Assembly: GCA_029552065.1 (NCBI GenBank)
Contig: JAKPEG010000042.1
Span: 16,313-80,312, forward strand
Length of the DNA stretch: 64,000 bases
Source: Actinomycetes bacterium
GTDB lineage: Bacteria; Actinomycetota; Actinomycetes; Actinomycetales; Dermatophilaceae
Reading direction: 5' to 3'
The notes below the pieces were generated by a model. The model was not told the origin of the DNA and searched no databases. It saw only the letters and a program-made list of their open reading frames with translations. The first letter of the stretch is position 1. Each line of letters begins with the position of its first letter. The translations under genes and the position numbers were made by a program. Positions 63,301 through 64,000 of the stretch are shown in pieces.

Positions 63301-63935
63301 CCTACGGGCCGACCAAGCCGGTCGTGGCCCTGGCCCCCGACGTCGTGCGCACCAACCCGGGCCGCTATTCGGTGACCTTCTCGTGGACCGTCGTCACCAA
63401 CGGGCGTCCGGTGACGGTGACCGTGTCCGATTCGGCTTGCCAGCTGGCCGGCGACCAGCGCTCGTGCACCTTCCGCGGGATCGGCTACGACACCCCGGTG
63501 AGCGTCGACGTCACCGCCCACTCCGAGGCCGGGGCCGCGAGCGCCGTCCACATGGCCGCGCGCACGCCGGCGAAGCTCACCCCGACGATCAACCTGTCCT
63601 TCAGCGGTCAGACCTGTTTCGGCCCGGGGGAGTGCGGCGTCGCTAACGCCGACACGTGTCCGACCGGCACGGCCTGCGAGTTCATCGCGGTGAGTTCGAC
63701 GAACTGGGACGCCACGACGATGAAGTGCACCTTCACCGTCGGCGGCACGACGATCGGGGTCACGCCCAACAGCTTCCCGACCGACACCCTGCGGGTGACC
63801 GCGGTCGCCTATGGCGCCGCCGATCAGATCGTCGGCACCTGTGTCGATACCTCCTCGCCCACGACGAACGAGACGGCCACCGACAGCATCAACTGGCACG
63901 ACGTCTCCGAACCGACCGTCCCCACCACCCCCTGA
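57330..63935 (+). CDS. Giant membrane-anchored Big_9/fibronectin-III repeat protein, module B
   Basis: 2201 residues. The TM anchor is at ~10-28 (GIASTAVLVVLAIVLTWLA). The propeller-like region starts DLNDGGVWVTN, as in the A copy, and contains a GGT tract. About ten Big_9-like repeats follow (LHVLDNDTD, IADVLANDYS, IPVLDNDS, VDPLANDL, VDVLANDRD, VRLADYVADP), then fibronectin-III domains from ~1613, ~1702 and ~1800, and a Cys-rich end (CFGPGECGVANADTCPTGTACEF shortened to CFGPGECG and CPTGTACEF). The order of repeats matches the A copy. ATG 57330 has GGGGGAGG upstream and overlaps the transglutaminase-fold stop. Likely a long extracellular fibre; no sorting signal seen. Confidence 0.88.
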   Translation: MIGLRSRRTGIASTAVLVVLAIVLTWLATRAEGESVRKADLNDGGVWVTNAAQARIGRVNKPASQLDAAVAASTPENTGLDVAQDGAAVLALMRATNQVVPVNPRTSTLLETAALTLPGVATGSSSSGGGTTVPVSSPFDLRGGTVAVVEPSSGKLRVQRVDSELGITSLDRVQTIAHPVATVGGLASVAVGVDGSAYAVSAAGGQLAVVRPDGTGTGFAEAATSDLGVTSNSGLQITAVGTRWVVYDPATGLLRADGLRDPVDLREALAAAGGTGGTGGTGGTGGTAYLVLQQPGPDASGVVVATGGGAFVVPLDGRATPPAAITLPAGAAGPLWLAAPLRLGRCVHATWASATLTYYGRSCGIGTGSGTGSGTDGTLASTEAVAIEPTAATGGTTGATGAAPAARTDGVRLRTNRGQVVLNDLDTGDLWDVDSAHPVKIDDWAAVIPPPKSGNTNVKPTPEQEAEQQSRRPPEANPDALQVRPGRTSTLHVLDNDTDSQGAILAIAPGDVGVPDVPGIQVSASVDGQTIAVSVPDKPAAPTTRFTYWVNNGTGGPEGRSQTTVTLTVVDDTVNTAPHLRTGKAALATAPVPVVRNGHVSVGVLADWRDDESDPVVVEALDPTASVDGAGALAVRAGNQGGPLDVKYRVDDGRGGATDAKVGVLVLGDSDRAVAPVAQADVVRAVQGKPVQLQPLGNDIPGADPTDPTARMRLAAAVRGPSQVELDTNVETGVVTVTGSAPGSYLLTYAAQVGAAVGAGRFRVDVLPPASADAPPVAAPDAATARDQAPTIADVLANDYSPRSDVLAIQSVATTETWLRAWVISGRWLRVQATSPLPSTMTERRGVLAYTISDGTKSAAGELSVVQKPAPPTAVMPTVVDDQARVRWGDVVSIPVLDNDSMADGVPLKITAGSAKVLTGGGQVYAAGTVLRYLPDPKPITTEGVAVLEYAAYPEGMPERSVTARVTVSITPPPTPQTPDLPPTARDFSATVTAGETITLTVPTSGVDPDGDLCFVTGIVGEGGGPVSLSLGRVSSYGQSAIRYEAYPSSSGTEVIRYVLTDRYGKSGEGLIRVGVVQPGLPQPPVAVADDVVAAPGRTVTVDPLANDLIPRGTQVSIEDPAKLNGAAAADFARQQDSTFLVTAPEEGPAKSIVYGIAGGLFDVSRASITVRGRKGFNNPPIAVDDVAKVTPATVVAAPAATGAVDPGAANQPGLPAGQAPTSVLVDVLANDRDLDGDHGDLTVLEVGEGATITAEGLRIAFTDYPRAVPYVVEDRDGARSMALVYVPAGGTDAPYAVSGKTVTMDKDATVAVRLADYVADPRGRVVKVTTADRLSTSPAGNLAATVTGPTELSLTASGGYVGPAAIMLEVTDSTGPDDQAPRTAYVVVPVQIGPLVPLLRCPAWEVNVVADTPGRVIDLVQLCSVWFPEGLDPSSVTFTAEWQTTVDKVTLTQSDDGGRRVSLVAAADALHGAKGTILVGLSGAPEQFPIRVRVTSLRVDPAAAASADAPPPPPPATMRPALVEGLVAGHSQVVNLAQYLDSPFGSLHCAIENSRVSSGSGVSGVAKGCLLTVTASPDAAGVTTFVVDVSDAPDRLATGTVTVTVLSKPTAPQAVSAVADRIQGGTARVSWLPPAYDGGLPVLEYQVSAAGVSMICDASPCTIGGLSNGQEYRFTVSARNAAGWSSAGGPADPVVPDTAPEQVPVGSVTPGDRSLTITWSPPVNNGSPVDSYNVQLISLTGGSGGGTFPVSSGLSTTVGGLVNNDEYEVRIQAHNGAGWGPYGSSRTVQSVGTPPPVATPGLQYPRPTPNDSSVPVQVSWPDTDANGPPLVSYTVWRQVNGGDWTVLATVSAGAANVATDTVVYDGSTIGYAVTATNGGGRESERVNVATFRAVGVPEIPRPPRVDTPAADLGMTATFSLGGSHATGWSSVNYRTSAGVNGSIPCSTGGDCAKTVDLANGTNTVQTMQIQGCTILGACSDWSNPSNDFQPYGPTKPVVALAPDVVRTNPGRYSVTFSWTVVTNGRPVTVTVSDSACQLAGDQRSCTFRGIGYDTPVSVDVTAHSEAGAASAVHMAARTPAKLTPTINLSFSGQTCFGPGECGVANADTCPTGTACEFIAVSSTNWDATTMKCTFTVGGTTIGVTPNSFPTDTLRVTAVAYGAADQIVGTCVDTSSPTTNETATDSINWHDVSEPTVPTTP
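58146..58190 (+). repeat. 9-bp x5 Gly-Gly-Thr repeat in giant B
   Basis: Five GGN-GGC-AC(C/G) units in frame encode GGT repeated five times, inside the propeller-like region of the module B giant protein; the A copy has no such insert. Confidence 0.9.
60181..60203. repeat. CGGCATACC-N5-GGTATGCCG inverted repeat inside giant B
   Basis: Nine-base perfect arms around CCGAA, formed by two opposed copies of the over-represented genomic word, within coding sequence (Ala-Tyr-Pro-Glu-Gly-Met-Pro). Function unknown. Confidence 0.7.
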
Positions 63936-64000
63936 TCTCCCCCCTTACTCCCCCCACCCCCCTGACTCCCCCCCTTGGCGGAGTAAGCGCTTGACTGTGC
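63936..64000. other. C-rich tail of window with long-loop inverted repeat
   Basis: 65 bases after the giant B stop, mostly poly-C runs on this strand. CTTACTCC (63944-63951) can pair with GGAGTAAG (63980-63987) across a 28-base loop, so it may be part of a terminator that continues beyond the window. Confidence 0.4.

Noticed and set aside
59832..63899. A 1355-codon open frame on the minus strand under giant protein B
   Set aside because: Translation is Arg/Gly/His/Asp-rich without motifs; the plus strand carries clear Big_9 and fibronectin-III repeats.

Overview
The window is very GC-rich DNA (GTG starts, G/C third positions, ATGA or GTGA gene overlaps) with the conserved actinobacterial order yidC-jag-rsmG-parA-parB-acetyltransferase-cwlM-trxA-trxB-anti-sigma-sigM-pseudokinase-DUF6049-Nudix-CCA transferase. 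This is the origin-proximal block known from Mycobacterium tuberculosis (Rv3921c to Rv3907c). oriC/dnaA should lie a few kb left of position 1. Gene content, base composition and a recurring GTATGCC word suggest a Micrococcales actinomycete, perhaps of the Intrasporangiaceae/Dermatophilaceae type; that placement is inference.

Region 1 (1-17.0 kb) is housekeeping: membrane protein insertion (yidC, 5' truncated), RNA binding (jag), 16S rRNA methylation (rsmG), chromosome segregation (parA, parB and three perfect parS sites, two of them inside the 5' coding part of parA), peptidoglycan control (cwlM), the thioredoxin system, the SigM switch, and an envelope set (membrane pseudokinase, DUF6049 protein). 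murJ, normally next to the pseudokinase, is not here.

Region 2 (17.1-42.2 kb), 'module A', is a compact same-strand array: RDD membrane protein, PP2C phosphatase, zinc-ribbon/FHA protein, membrane Ser/Thr kinase, a 2072-residue membrane-anchored protein with Big_9-like and fibronectin-III repeats, MoxR ATPase, DUF58 protein, transglutaminase-fold membrane protein, an EssC/EccC-like type VII secretion ATPase (ubiquitin-like + FHA + 2 TM + three FtsK-like domains), a WXG100-like N-domain protein, a coiled-coil/glycine-rich protein, two unknown small proteins and a 91-residue WXG100-like protein.

Region 3 (42.3-45.4 kb), on the minus strand, is a two-component pair: a LuxR-type response regulator and an unusual two-halved histidine kinase.

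Region 4 (45.7-63.9 kb), 'module B', repeats PP2C-FHA-kinase, then has an inserted island (PLD/LuxR-like regulator, a 43-residue secreted-peptide candidate, an SH3-NlpC/P60 hydrolase), then MoxR-DUF58-transglutaminase-fold and a second giant protein of 2201 residues whose repeats match those of the first in number and order. It has no EssC or WXG100 genes.

Working model (inference): two paralogous phospho-signalling and envelope-assembly machines, each with kinase, phosphatase, FHA reader, MoxR/DUF58/pseudo-transglutaminase assembly proteins and one giant extracellular fibre. Module A also carries a condensed type VII secretion system that may be read by phosphothreonine through the FHA domain of its ATPase. 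Both transglutaminase domains have lost the catalytic cysteine, so they probably act as scaffolds. A 7-base word, GTATGCC/GGCATAC, is strongly over-represented in regions 1 and 4 but sparse in module A, hinting that module A has a different history.
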